Of a stretch of 64,000 nt of DNA, positions 18,418-27,348 are shown in pieces. The translations under genes were made by a program, and so were the position numbers. The first letter of the stretch is position 1. Each line of letters starts with the position of its first letter. The stretch is from Roseiarcus sp050010035 (GTDB lineage Bacteria > Pseudomonadota > Alphaproteobacteria > Rhizobiales > Beijerinckiaceae): contig JBEKLU010000002.1 of NCBI GenBank assembly GCA_050010035.1, positions 49,587-113,586 on the forward strand. Direction: 5' to 3'. The notes below the pieces were generated by a model. That model was not told the origin of the DNA. It ran no database searches and saw only the letters and a list, made by a program, of their open reading frames with translations.

Positions 18418-19337
18418 ACGCGCAGGCGGTCGTCGACATTCTGATGATCGTGGTCTCCGCCGCGACGCCGTTGCTGATCGCCGCGGTCGGCGAAATCGTC
18501 GCCGAGCGGGCGGGCGTCATCAACCTCGGCCTCGAGGGCATGATGATCGTCGGCGCGGCGACCGGCTTCGCCTTCGCCTACCTCACCGATTCGACGCTTC
18601 TGGGCGTTCTCGCGGCGGCGCTGTGCGGCGTGGCGATCGCGGGGGTGTTCGCCTTCCTCACCCTCGGGCTCGCCGCCAATCAGGTGGCGGCCGGGCTGGC
18701 GATGACGATCTTCGGCCGCGGCCTCGCCAACCTCATCGGCGCCGGCTTCGTCGGCCTCAAACGCGCGCGCGCCCCCGAACTGCGCATTCCCGGCCTCAGC
18801 GATCTGCCGATCGTCGGCAAGTTGCTGTTCGGACAGGATTATTTTGTATATTCCGCCATTCTGCTCACCGCGGTCGTCGCCTATTGGCTGACGCGCACGC
18901 GCGCCGGGCTGACGCTGCGCGCGGTCGGCGAGGATCACGTCTCCGGCCATTCGCTCGGCTTGCCCGTGCGTTCGATCCGTCTGGCGGCGGTCCTGTTCGG
19001 CGGCGCTTGCGCCGGCGTCGCGGGAGGGTATCTTTCGCTCGCCTATACGCCGTTCTGGTCGCCGGATATGACGGCGGGGCGCGGCTGGATCGCGCTGGCG
19101 CTGGTGGTGTTCGCGTCCTGGCGGCCGTGGCGGGCGATGGCGGGCGCGCTGCTGTTCGGCGGCGTCGCGGTGCTGGCGCTGGCCTTCCAGGGGCTGGGCG
19201 TGCCGATTCCGGCGCAGGCGCTCAACGCCGCGCCCTACCTGACGACGGTTGTCGTGCTCGTCGTCTTGTCCTGGCGCGACGCGCGCGGCGCGACGGCGCC
19301 GCAATCGCTGGGCGTGGCGTTCATTCCCGACCGCTGA
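18414..19337 (+). CDS. Nucleoside/BMP-type ABC transporter permease 2
   Basis: From the ATG that overlaps the preceding stop (ATGA) the protein has 307 residues. It contains TPLLIAAVGEIVAERAGVINLGLEGMMIVGAATGFAFAY, the motif of the second permease (YufQ/NupQ-like), several further membrane segments and the GLTLRAVGEDHVSGHSLGLPVRSIRLAAVLFGGACAGVAGGYLSL coupling region. A start 21 bp upstream (18393) is possible but would lengthen the overlap without benefit. It forms the membrane channel with permease 1. Confidence 0.9.
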   Translation: MNAQAVVDILMIVVSAATPLLIAAVGEIVAERAGVINLGLEGMMIVGAATGFAFAYLTDSTLLGVLAAALCGVAIAGVFAFLTLGLAANQVAAGLAMTIFGRGLANLIGAGFVGLKRARAPELRIPGLSDLPIVGKLLFGQDYFVYSAILLTAVVAYWLTRTRAGLTLRAVGEDHVSGHSLGLPVRSIRLAAVLFGGACAGVAGGYLSLAYTPFWSPDMTAGRGWIALALVVFASWRPWRAMAGALLFGGVAVLALAFQGLGVPIPAQALNAAPYLTTVVVLVVLSWRDARGATAPQSLGVAFIPDR

Positions 19338-19465
19338 AGGGCGCGCGGCCGGCCTCGTCGGGCGGCGCCCGGCGGGGATTTCGCCTGAAACGAGGTTTCG
19401 GAAGCGACCGCCGAAACCGCTTCGATCGGGTCGACTTGGTGTTGGAGCAAAAGGGAGACAGGAAC

Positions 19466-20539
19466 ATGCGTGCAACGATGACAGGCGTCGCGGCGACCGC
19501 GCTTCTGATCGCGCTGGCGGGCGGCGCTCAGGCGGCGGGCAAGGTCAAGGCCTGCTGGGTCTACACCGGCCCGGTGGGCGATTTCGGCTATTCCTATCAG
19601 CACGACCAGGGGCGCCTCTTCGCCGCCAAGCAACTCGGCGACAAGGTCGACGCCACGACCTTCGTCGAGAACGTTCCCGACAGCGACGCGGAGCGGGCGA
19701 TCGAGCAGCTCGCGCGCAGCGGCTGCAACATCGTCTTCACCACCTCGTTCGGCTTCATGGACCCGACCATCAAGGTCGCCAAGAAGTTCCCCAAAGTAAA
19801 ATTCGAGCACGCCACCGGCTACAAGCGCGCCCCGAACGTTTCGACCTACGCCGCGAAGTTCTATGAGGGGCGCTACGTCATGGGCCAGATCGCCGGCAAG
19901 ATGACGAAGACGAACACCATCGGCTACATCGTGTCCTTCCCGATCCCGGAAGTCGTCTCCGGCATCGACGCCTTCGAGCGCGGCCTGCAGACGACCAATC
20001 CGAACGCCAAGATCAAGATCGTCTGGGTCAACACCTGGTTCGATCCGGGCAAGGAGGCCGACGCGGCGAAGGCGCTGATCGCCCAGGGCGCCGACATCCT
20101 CACCCAGCACACCGACTCCGCGGCGCCGCTGCAAGAGGCGGAAAAGGCGGGGATTCTCGGCTTCGGCCAGTCCTCCGACATGATGAAGTTCGCGCCGAAG
20201 GCGCAACTGACCGCCAACACCGACAATTGGGGCCCGTATTACGCCCAGCGCATCCAGGCGGTGATCGACGGGACCTGGAAGTCGGAAGACACCTGGGACG
20301 GCATCGGCAAGGGCATGGTCGTGCTGGCGCCCTTCGCCAACATGCCCGACGACGTGAAGGCGATGGCGACCAAGACCACCGCGGACATAGGTTCCGGCGC
20401 CCTGCACCCCTTCGCCTGTCCGGTGCTCGATCAGGACGGCAAGGATCGCTGCAAGCCCGGCGCCAAGGCGCTCGCCGACGGCGACATCCTGTCGATGAAC
20501 TGGTACGTCAAGGGGATCGACGACAAAGTGCCGCAATAG
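19466..20539 (+). CDS. BMP-family (Med/PnrA-like) nucleoside-binding protein of the ABC transporter
   Basis: The 357-residue protein begins with a signal peptide (TGVAATALLIALAGGAQAAG), then KVKACWVYTGPVGDFGYSYQHDQGR. That is the BMP/basic membrane protein pattern, where the aromatic and Asp residues contact purine nucleosides in PnrA. IVFTTSFGFMDPTIKVAKKFP and ADILTQHTDSAAPLQEAEK are further family motifs. AAGGGAGA precedes the ATG at 19466. It is the periplasmic receptor for the ATPase and two permeases upstream and is followed by a strong terminator, closing the operon. The binding-site pattern supports nucleosides but does not prove them. Confidence 0.9.
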   Translation: MRATMTGVAATALLIALAGGAQAAGKVKACWVYTGPVGDFGYSYQHDQGRLFAAKQLGDKVDATTFVENVPDSDAERAIEQLARSGCNIVFTTSFGFMDPTIKVAKKFPKVKFEHATGYKRAPNVSTYAAKFYEGRYVMGQIAGKMTKTNTIGYIVSFPIPEVVSGIDAFERGLQTTNPNAKIKIVWVNTWFDPGKEADAAKALIAQGADILTQHTDSAAPLQEAEKAGILGFGQSSDMMKFAPKAQLTANTDNWGPYYAQRIQAVIDGTWKSEDTWDGIGKGMVVLAPFANMPDDVKAMATKTTADIGSGALHPFACPVLDQDGKDRCKPGAKALADGDILSMNWYVKGIDDKVPQ

Positions 20540-20594
20540 GGGCGCGATCCGCGGTCTCGGGCGCGTTCCGGGGCCGACGCCAGCGAAAATTCGG

Positions 20595-20622
20595 GAGGCG
20601 GCCTTCGCGCCGCCTCTTTTTT
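20595..20622 (+). terminator. Rho-independent terminator of the nucleoside ABC transporter operon
   Basis: GAGGCGGC-CTTCGC-GCCGCCTC is a perfect 8-bp GC-rich stem followed by six T. It lies 56 bp after the binding-protein stop and before lepB. Confidence 0.92.
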
Positions 20623-20766
20623 GTCGGAAACGAAATCGGTTTTGGCGCCGGGCCCGTCCACTATGACGAGGGGCGCCGGCCCGGCGAGCTTGGCGAGCCG
20701 GGATGGGACTTGTATAGGATGGCGCGGCGCGCCGAACCGTCGCCGCTGACAGAGGCTTATTTCTCC

Positions 20767-21573
20767 ATGAGCGAACCGAACACCCTCGAGAGGGCCGCCA
20801 ACGCGCCCGCCGTCAAGGAAGAGGGCTGGTGGGAGACCGTCAAGGTCATCGTCGAGGCGCTGATCATCGCGCTGGTGGTGCGAACGCTGCTGTTTCAGCC
20901 GTTCAACATCCCCTCCGGCTCGCTCGTCCCGACGCTGCTCGTCGGCGATTATCTCTTCGTGTCGAAATACGCCTACGGCTATTCGCACTATTCGCTGCCG
21001 GGATTTCTCGACCTCGACCCGGGCGCGATGCCCGACCGCATTTTCGCCTCTCAGCCCAAGCGCGGCGACATCATCGTCTTCAAGCTGCCGCGCGACGGCG
21101 AGACCGATTACATCAAGCGCCTGATCGGCCTGCCGGGCGACAAGATCCAGATGATCAAGGACCGGCTGTACATCAACGGCCAGATGGTCGAGCGCGAGCC
21201 GCTGCCGCCCTACAAGGTCACCGGGCGTTTCGGCGCGGTCGAGGAGGTTCCCCATTACCTCGAGACGCTGCCGGGCGGCGTCAAGCACGAGATCATCCAG
21301 CTCGACGGCGACGCCAATCCGACGCCCTACACCGCCAACACCGACGTCTACGAGGTCCCCCAGGGCGAATACTTCTTCATGGGCGACAATCGCGACAATT
21401 CCAGCGACTCGCGCGTGCCCGAGGACAGGGGCGGCGTCGGCTACGTGCCGTTCGTCAACCTGGTCGGGCGCGCCGAGGTGATCTTCTTCTCGGTCGAGGA
21501 CGCGCCGGCGTGGGAATTCTGGCGCTGGCCATGGACGGTGCGCTGGAACCGCATGTTCCATGCCGTGCATTGA
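20767..21573 (+). CDS. lepB: Signal peptidase I
   Basis: The 268-residue protein has one N-terminal membrane segment (VKVIVEALIIALVVRTLLF), then the catalytic box B FNIPSGSLVPTLLVGDYLFV with the serine nucleophile at residue 52. Box D GDIIVFKLPRD...DYIKRLIGLPGD carries the general-base lysine at residue 117, and box E has GEYFFMGDNRDNSSDSR. Most relatives have Met after the serine (SGSM); here it is Leu. The enzyme cleaves signal peptides on the periplasmic face of the inner membrane. The lepB-rnc-era gene order is conserved in many proteobacteria and is seen here, although a 155-bp repeat sits between lepB and rnc. The ribosome binding site is weak. Confidence 0.95.
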   Translation: MSEPNTLERAANAPAVKEEGWWETVKVIVEALIIALVVRTLLFQPFNIPSGSLVPTLLVGDYLFVSKYAYGYSHYSLPGFLDLDPGAMPDRIFASQPKRGDIIVFKLPRDGETDYIKRLIGLPGDKIQMIKDRLYINGQMVEREPLPPYKVTGRFGAVEEVPHYLETLPGGVKHEIIQLDGDANPTPYTANTDVYEVPQGEYFFMGDNRDNSSDSRVPEDRGGVGYVPFVNLVGRAEVIFFSVEDAPAWEFWRWPWTVRWNRMFHAVH

Positions 21574-21619
21574 GGCGCGGGCAAGTCGCCCGTCTCCGCG
21601 AGGGGTTATCGGATGCGAA

Positions 21620-21773
21620 CGCTTGGCCGACCTTGCGGCCAATCACCCGGGCCCCTCACCCTCCCTCTCCCCGCAAGAAGCGGGGAGAGGAGCGCGCCGC
21701 GCCGTTCTTCCCCTCTCCCCGCTTGCGGGGAGAGGCAGGGTGAGGGGCGGGGTGAGTTTTCGCGCCGGCGCCC
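21620..21773 (+). repeat. Double-hairpin intergenic repeat, copy B
   Basis: It has the same layout as copy A. The CGCTTGGCCGACCTTGCGGCCAATC flank is followed by palindromes at 21664-21690 (with an AAGAAG loop) and 21712-21735 and by the GGTGAGTTTTCGCGCC end. It fills most of the 294-bp gap between lepB and rnc. Confidence 0.8.
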
Positions 21774-21867
21774 AGATGCGCGATGATCGTAGCCCACAAG
21801 GGGTGAGGGAGTTCTCGGCGCGATTGTTGAACAACCTCGGTCGGCCAGCCGTGGTAGGCGGTCGAAC

Positions 21868-22569
21868 ATGACCAAGAAGGCCAAAGCGGAGCTGGCGGCG
21901 CTCGAAGCGCGGATCGGCCACCATTTCCGCGACCGCGACCTGATGGCGCGCGCGCTGACGCATCTCTCGGCGCCCGCCGCCGTCGGTCCGGGGCGGGTGC
22001 AATCCTATCAGCGGCTGGAATTCCTGGGCGACCGCGTGCTCGGCGTCGTCGTCGCGCACATGCTCTACGAGGCCTATCCGCAGGCGAGCGAGGGCGAATT
22101 GTCGATGCGGCTGGCCAAGCTGGTGCGCCGCGAGACCTGCGCCGCGGTCGCCGAGGAGTGGGACGTCGGCCCGCACGTCGTGATGGGGCAGGGCGAGGCG
22201 CGGGCCGGAGGACGCAAGAAGGCGGCGATCCTTTCGGACATTTGCGAATCCATCATCGGCGCCGTGTTTCTCGACGCGGGCTTCCAGGCCGCGCGCGATC
22301 TGGTGACGCGCTCCTGGCGCGCGCGCATGGACGCCGACGTCGAGCCCGAGCGCGACGCCAAGACCGCGGTGCAGGAATGGGCGCAGGCGCGCGCGCTCGC
22401 CTCGCCGCACTATGTCGAGGTCGCGCGCAGCGGCCCCGCGCACGCACCGCACTTCGTCATGCAGGTGGTGCTCGACGGCTACGAGCCCGAATCGGGCGAA
22501 GCGAGCTCGAAGCGCGCCGCCGAGCAAGCCGCCGCGCAGGCGTTTCTGACGCGCTGGAGCACGCCATGA
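21868..22569 (+). CDS. rnc: Ribonuclease III
   Basis: The 233-residue protein has the RNase III signature YQRLEFLGDRVLGVVVAHML (acidic Mg2+-binding residues) and SDICESIIGAVFLDAGF with the second acidic cluster. A C-terminal double-stranded RNA-binding domain (TAVQEWAQARALASPHYVE...GEASSKRAAEQAAAQAFL) completes it. It cleaves double-stranded RNA in rRNA processing and RNA decay. Its stop codon overlaps the era start as ATGA, so translation of the two is coupled. Confidence 0.96.
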   Translation: MTKKAKAELAALEARIGHHFRDRDLMARALTHLSAPAAVGPGRVQSYQRLEFLGDRVLGVVVAHMLYEAYPQASEGELSMRLAKLVRRETCAAVAEEWDVGPHVVMGQGEARAGGRKKAAILSDICESIIGAVFLDAGFQAARDLVTRSWRARMDADVEPERDAKTAVQEWAQARALASPHYVEVARSGPAHAPHFVMQVVLDGYEPESGEASSKRAAEQAAAQAFLTRWSTP

Positions 22570-23510
22570 GCGAGACGCGATGCGGCTTCGTCGCGCTCAT
22601 CGGCGCGCCGAACGCGGGCAAATCGACGCTGCTCAACGCGCTCGTCGGCTCGAAGGTCTCCATCGTCTCGCGCAAGGCCCAGACGACGCGCACAGCCGTG
22701 CGCGGCATCATCGTCGAGGGCGCGACGCAGATCATCTTCGTCGACACGCCCGGCCTTTTCGCGCCCAAGCGCCGGCTCGATCGCGCCATGCTCGCCTCCG
22801 CCTGGGGCGCGGCGGGCGACGCCGACGCGTTGGCGCTGCTGATCGACGCGCGCCAGGAGATTCTCGCCGCCGGCAAGGCGGGGCTCGAGGCGGCGAACGC
22901 CGAATTGAGCGAGCCGACGCAGGCGATCCTGAAGACCTTGAGCGAGAGCCGGGCGCCGAAATTCCTCGTCGTCAACAAGGTCGATCTGGTCGAGCGCTCC
23001 AAACTGCTGGCGCTCGCCGCCAAGCTCAACGCGGCGCTGAAATTCGACGACACCTTCATGATCAGCGCCACCACCGGCGACGGACTCGATCGCCTGCGCC
23101 AAAAGCTCGCGCTGACGATGCCGCCGGGGCCCTGGCTCTATCCGGAAGACCAGATCGCCGACGCGCCGATGCGCGCGCTCGCCGCCGAGATCACCAGGGA
23201 AAAGCTGTTCGAGCGGCTGCACGACGAATTGCCGTACCAGACGACGGTCGAGACCGAATCGTGGAAGGACTTGCCCGACGGATCGGCGCGCATCGAGCAG
23301 ACGATCTACGTCAGCCGCGACAGCCACAAGAAGATCGTCATCGGCGAGGGCGGGCGCACCATCAAGGCGATCGGCGCCGCGGCGCGCAAGGAGATCGCCG
23401 AGGCCAACGAGACGCGCGTGCATCTCTTCCTGTTCGTCAAGGTGCGCGAGAAATGGCTCGACGATCCCGAGCGCTATCGCGCGATGGGGCTGGAGTTTCC
23501 CAAGGGGTGA
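22566..23510 (+). CDS. era: GTPase Era
   Basis: The 314-residue protein has G1 IGAPNAGKST (residues 12-21), G2 KAQTTR, G3 DTPGLF and G4 NKVD. A C-terminal KH domain has VIGEGGRTIKAIGAAARKEI. Era binds the 3' end of 16S rNA and acts in small-subunit assembly. The longer open frame upstream is the shadow of rnc; the ATG at 22566 that overlaps the rnc stop matches the family's start. The gene converges with the slipin gene. Confidence 0.96.
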   Translation: MSETRCGFVALIGAPNAGKSTLLNALVGSKVSIVSRKAQTTRTAVRGIIVEGATQIIFVDTPGLFAPKRRLDRAMLASAWGAAGDADALALLIDARQEILAAGKAGLEAANAELSEPTQAILKTLSESRAPKFLVVNKVDLVERSKLLALAAKLNAALKFDDTFMISATTGDGLDRLRQKLALTMPPGPWLYPEDQIADAPMRALAAEITREKLFERLHDELPYQTTVETESWKDLPDGSARIEQTIYVSRDSHKKIVIGEGGRTIKAIGAAARKEIAEANETRVHLFLFVKVREKWLDDPERYRAMGLEFPKG

Positions 23511-23558
23511 AGGCGGCGCGCGCGGCTGGCCTTCGCCGCGCGGCGCGTCTTTCGCCGG

Positions 23559-24482
23559 TCAGGCCGGCGGGGCGCTGGGCGGCGGGGCCGCCGGCGCGCG
23601 CTGCGCTCCGAGCGTCTGCGTCAGCGCCGTGATTCCGGCCAGGCCGCCGAGCTGCATCGTTTCGACCGCTGTGCTCGGCACGATGACGATCGTGGCGTTG
23701 TCGCGCTTCAGCCCCTCGTAGAGCATGTTCATCGCCCGCAAATGAAACGCGGTCGGATCGTTGGCGTAGGTCTTCGCCGCCTCGGCGAATTTCTCCGCCA
23801 CCTGGCGCTCGGAATCGCCGAGGATGACGCGCGCCTGCCGTTCGCGCTCCGCCTGCGCCTGCATCGACATCGCATCCTGCAGGGCGGGCGGGATCAGCAC
23901 GTCCTTGACCTCGACGGAAATGACGTTGATTCCCCAGGGCTCGGTGCGGACGTCGATGATCTTCTGCAGTTCGGCGCTGATCTTTTCCCGCCCCTCCAGC
24001 ATGTCGGCGAGCATGGTCTTGCCGATGACGTCGCGCAGCGCGGTTTGCGCGGCCCAGTTGATCGCCGCGCCGTAGTCGGCGACGTCGAGCGCCGCCTTCT
24101 TGGGGTCGATGACCTTCCAGAACAGGACGGCGTCGACGTCGACCGGCACTGTGTCCTTGGTGAGGGTCTTTTCCGCCTTGAACGCGCTGGTGATGACGCG
24201 GGTGTCGATCCAATAGGCGATGGTCTCGATGATCGGAATGATGAAGAACAGGCCTGGGCCCTCGAGCGAGCGGAAACGCCCGAGTCGCAGCACCACCACC
24301 CGTTCCCACTGATTGGCGACTTTGATGGCGTACGAGACGACGAAGGCGACGACCAACGTCAACACGACGATCCAGCCGCTCGCGCTGTAATAGGGCGGCG
24401 CGGCGGTCGCAAAAGCGAGCGCCAGGCCGACGAGGACGATGAGGGCGAAGATCAGCCCGGGCAGGGAGTTGGGTTTCCTCAT
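23559..24482 (-). CDS. SPFH/band-7 membrane protein (slipin-like)
   Basis: Two N-terminal hydrophobic segments (PGLIFALIVLVGLALAFATAAP and GWIVVLTLVVAFVVSYAI) anchor the protein. The band-7 domain follows: ANQWERVVVLRLGRFRSLEGPGLFFIIPIIETIAYWIDTRV...DAVLFWKVIDPKKAALDV. RTEPWGINVISVEVKDVLIP and a helical AQAERERQARVILGDSERQVAEKFAEAA region complete the slipin/stomatin pattern. I set the start at ATG 24482 because AAGGAG lies just upstream; ATG 24503 would add seven residues. Slipins form oligomeric membrane scaffolds; their usual NfeD partner is not adjacent here. Confidence 0.85.
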   Translation of the reverse strand: MRKPNSLPGLIFALIVLVGLALAFATAAPPYYSASGWIVVLTLVVAFVVSYAIKVANQWERVVVLRLGRFRSLEGPGLFFIIPIIETIAYWIDTRVITSAFKAEKTLTKDTVPVDVDAVLFWKVIDPKKAALDVADYGAAINWAAQTALRDVIGKTMLADMLEGREKISAELQKIIDVRTEPWGINVISVEVKDVLIPPALQDAMSMQAQAERERQARVILGDSERQVAEKFAEAAKTYANDPTAFHLRAMNMLYEGLKRDNATIVIVPSTAVETMQLGGLAGITALTQTLGAQRAPAAPPPSAPPA

Positions 24483-24557
24483 CCTGATGCTCCTTGTTCT
24501 CATCGCGGGCGGTCGCGCTCTCTAGACGCGGTCGCCGGCCTAAAGCAAACACACACA

Positions 24558-24715
24558 TTGGCGACAGCGCGGAAACCCACCCGGCCCCTCACCTTGCCTC
24601 TCCCCGCGAAGACGCGGGGAGAGGGGAAGAACGGCGCCGCGCGCTCCTCTCCCCGCTTGCGGGGAGAGGTTGGGTGAGGGGCCGGGGGATTGGCCGCAGG
24701 TCTTGCCGAAATGCG
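24558..24715 (-). repeat. Double-hairpin intergenic repeat, copy C (inverted)
   Basis: This is the reverse complement of the layout of copies A and B, with palindromes at 24597-24624 and 24646-24669 and flanks reading TTGGCGACAGCGCGGAAACC and GATTGGCCGCAGGTCTTGCC. It lies in the 473-bp gap 24483-24955, in which I see nothing else. Confidence 0.8.
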
Positions 24716-24955
24716 TAACTCCCTCAGCCCCGCGGCCGCGCCGACAGAAGCCGCCGCGCCTTTCTTCGCACGAGTTCCGCGGCCGGTCGTTGAGGCCCGT
24801 CAATCGGCGCGCTCAATGTCCGGGCAAGCCGAGCCGGCGCGGCGCGCGCCGATAAGGCGCCGCCGTCCATTTCAGCGCAAGCCCGTCACATCGGCGTGAC
24901 GTCGCAGGGCGCGATTGCGGCGGGCGGGCGGCGAGGGCATGATCGCTGCGAGAGC

Positions 24956-26347
24956 ATGAGAAACGACATGAGCGCCAGCGCCTCGGAAGCCCCGACATTG
25001 GCGAGCGCCGCGCCGCGCGGCGTCCTCGCGCTCGTTCTCGCCCCGACTTGGCGCAACCTCGCGTTGTGGAGCGCGGCCCTTTTCGCCGGCTCGCTGGCCC
25101 TGTTCCTGTGGGGCGTCGGCGCGGCGCGCGAAGTCTACTTCGACGAGACCTGGTACGTGCCGACCGCGCGCGCCTTCCTCAACAGCGGCGAGATTCTGCA
25201 TCAGGAGCATCCTCCGCTCGGCAAGATGCTGATCGCCCTGGGGATGGCGATGTTCGGCGACGATCTCCTCGGCTGGCGGGCGATGAGCGCGCTGTTCGGC
25301 GCGCTGACGTTGGTGGCGACGCTGATCTGGACGTTCGCGCTCATGCGCGATCTCAAGCCGGCGCTGTGGGCGAGCGCGATCACGCTGTTCGGCGCCGTCG
25401 TCTACGTTCAGGCGCGCATCGCCATGCTCGACATCTTCCAGATGGCCTTCTGCGCCTTCGGGCTGGCGTTTTTCACCCTGAGCCTGAAAGAAAAACGATC
25501 GCCGAGAAAATCGTTCGTCTACGCGATGCTGATGGGCTTCAGCTTCGGCCTGGCGAGCGCGTGCAAATTGTCGGGGCTGTTCCCGCTCGCCGGCGTCCTC
25601 GCCGTGCGCCTGCTCATCGGGCTTTTGAGGCTGTGGCGCGCGCGCTTCGACGACCCCAGGGATACGGATTTCTACGCGCCCGACGCCTGGGCGGCGATGA
25701 CTCCTCTCAACTCGGTTCTCGCCTTGGGCGCGGCGCCGTTCCTCGCCTATTTCCTCGCCTATGTCCCGCAATTGATGCACGAGGGCTCGGTTCTCGATTT
25801 CTTCGACGCGCAGCGTCGCATGATCGAGATCATGACCGGCAGCTCGGCGACGCACCCCTATTCGAGCCTGTGGTGGGAATGGCCGGCGATGACGCGGCCG
25901 GTGTGGTATCTCTTCCATGTCGAGGGCCTGCGCGCCGCGACGTGGGGCCCGTTGCATCCGGCGCAGGCGATCGTCGCGCTGGTCAATCCCCTGGTCTTCT
26001 ACGCCGGCGAGGCGGCGATCCTTTACGCGGCGTGGCGATGGATCGTCGGCCGCGAAACCGACGCGATGATCGTCACCGTCGCCTTCTTCTCGCAATACCT
26101 GCCGTGGGCGATCAATCCGAAGGGGCTCGAGTTCTTCTACTACTATTTCCCGCCGCTGCTCTGCCTCGGGCCGGCGTTGGCGCTGGCGTTCTTTCGCGGC
26201 GGCGGTCGGTTTCGCGGCGTCGCCGCGCTCGGCTTTCTCGCCGCGGCGGGGCTGACCTTCGCCTTCTACCTGCCGGTGCTTTCGGCGCAGTTCCCCGTCG
26301 ACCCGAGCGCCTTTGCGCAGCGCATCTGGTTCGATTCCTGGCGGTGA
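24956..26347 (+). CDS. PMT/ArnT-type membrane glycosyltransferase (GT39/GT83-like)
   Basis: The protein (463 aa from ATG 24956) has about ten membrane segments. Its first periplasmic loop reads EVYFDETWYVPTARAFLNSGEILHQEHPPLGKMLIALGMAMFGDDLLGWR: the D-E pair and HPPLGK are the catalytic-loop signature of protein O-mannosyltransferases and related lipid-linked sugar transferases. It would transfer a sugar from a polyprenyl-phosphate donor in the periplasm to a protein or glycan; the acceptor is unknown. GLEFFYYYFPPLLCLGPALAL is another PMT-like segment. The start could also be ATG 24968 or further upstream at 24896; all leave the domain intact. It stands alone. Confidence 0.8.
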   Translation: MRNDMSASASEAPTLASAAPRGVLALVLAPTWRNLALWSAALFAGSLALFLWGVGAAREVYFDETWYVPTARAFLNSGEILHQEHPPLGKMLIALGMAMFGDDLLGWRAMSALFGALTLVATLIWTFALMRDLKPALWASAITLFGAVVYVQARIAMLDIFQMAFCAFGLAFFTLSLKEKRSPRKSFVYAMLMGFSFGLASACKLSGLFPLAGVLAVRLLIGLLRLWRARFDDPRDTDFYAPDAWAAMTPLNSVLALGAAPFLAYFLAYVPQLMHEGSVLDFFDAQRRMIEIMTGSSATHPYSSLWWEWPAMTRPVWYLFHVEGLRAATWGPLHPAQAIVALVNPLVFYAGEAAILYAAWRWIVGRETDAMIVTVAFFSQYLPWAINPKGLEFFYYYFPPLLCLGPALALAFFRGGGRFRGVAALGFLAAAGLTFAFYLPVLSAQFPVDPSAFAQRIWFDSWR

Positions 26348-26459
26348 GGGCGAGGCGGCGCGCCCGCGATCCGCGCGCCTCGATTGACGGTAGGGGTACG
26401 TTCGAATTGCTGCAATGGGTGGCGAGCGGACATTCCAAGTTGCGACGTTTGCCTTGTAT

Positions 26460-26491
26460 CTTTCGATCCACGCCCCTGCGCGAGGGGCGAC
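26460..26491 (-). CRISPR. Solitary CRISPR repeat-like sequence of type I-C kind (no array)
   Basis: On the minus strand the 32 bases start GTCGCCCCTCGCGCAGGGGC and end GTGGATCGAAAG. They have the size, the CGCCCCT/AGGGGCG stem and the GTGGATtGAAAc-like tail of type I-C repeats, with two differences in the tail. Translated, it gives VAPRAGAWIER, the peptide often seen in ORFs wrongly called over I-C arrays. I find no second repeat at 60-75 bp on either side and no cas genes, so it is a relic or a chance look-alike. The gap 26348-26579 holds nothing else that I recognise. Confidence 0.45.
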
Positions 26492-26579
26492 CGGCATGCC
26501 GATCAGAGCCGCGCCGGTCAAGATGTTTGCCAATTGTCGAAGTCGTAGGACCGCTCACGCCACTCCTTGCGTGTCGGTA

Positions 26580-27341
26580 TTACAACAGTGAAGGCCAAAT
26601 CCACTTCGCAGCGCCAGCACAAATCATGACGACGCCCAGCACCCGCGCCACCAATTCTCCCTTCGGCGCAAGTTTTTCTATAGCTACGAGACTGGTGAGA
26701 GCGGCAATCCACAGGAGATTCATGGCTCCCCCGACGAATAGCAGCGCCATCAGCGCCCAGCAGCATGCAAGACAATAGAGGCCATGGCGCATCCCCATCC
26801 GCCAAGCGCCCCAAAGGCCGTTGCGCCAATCGCTCATCAGGAAGCCGAGAGGCGAACGACAAGCACGCAAGCACGCAAGCTTGATCCGACTGAACTGAAA
26901 TACCCCCGCAATGAGCAGCAGTCCTCCGCTGAGCACGGACGACCTGCTCACAATCATGGGCGAGACCCAGCCGATCCCTTGCAGCGCCCATTGCCAGGCG
27001 GTCGCCGCGCCGCTGAATGCAATCCACAACGCGAGATAGGCGGCGACAAAGACAAGAGTTCTGGTCGCTTCGCCGCGCCTCCGGTTCAGCTCGCCAAAGC
27101 ACAAAACCATCGGCGCTGCCGAAGGAAGCATCATGGCCGCCATCATGACAGCCCACATGATGAATACCGCCAGCCAGTTCACAAGCGACCAGTCGGCCAT
27201 GGGCATCGTAAGCTGCGCCGCGGGACTGTCCATATTGGTTGCTCCCCAAAACAAGAGGAGCCAACACCCGAGCGTCGCAGCCAAAATACCTGCCGCCGTC
27301 CACGGACGCGCAAAGATCAAATTGCGCGATGACGCGGTCAA
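26580..27341 (-). CDS. DUF2182 integral membrane protein
   Basis: The protein (253 aa from a TTG at 27341) has about seven membrane segments and the DUF2182 hallmarks MWAVMMAAMMLPSAAPMVLCF, ACRSPLGFLMSDWRNG and GLYCLACCWALMALLFVGGAMNLLWIAAL. The family is described as predicted metal-binding integral membrane proteins; the Met/Cys/His-rich helices fit metal handling, but no activity is established. The start is uncertain: the TTG lies 7 bp after the DUF1326 stop with AAGG upstream, and no ATG occurs near the expected N-terminus. It is coupled to the DUF1326 gene, a pairing common in proteobacteria. Confidence 0.75.
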   Translation of the reverse strand: MTASSRNLIFARPWTAAGILAATLGCWLLLFWGATNMDSPAAQLTMPMADWSLVNWLAVFIMWAVMMAAMMLPSAAPMVLCFGELNRRRGEATRTLVFVAAYLALWIAFSGAATAWQWALQGIGWVSPMIVSRSSVLSGGLLLIAGVFQFSRIKLACLRACRSPLGFLMSDWRNGLWGAWRMGMRHGLYCLACCWALMALLFVGGAMNLLWIAALTSLVAIEKLAPKGELVARVLGVVMICAGAAKWIWPSLL

Positions 27342-27348
27342 ATTTGGA

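Noticed and set aside
26348..26579. CRISPR array
   Set aside because: Only one repeat-like unit is present; no second repeat at the expected spacing and no cas genes.
26518..27303. Second minus-strand frame over the DUF2182 gene
   Set aside because: Out of frame with the membrane-protein homology; shadow frame.
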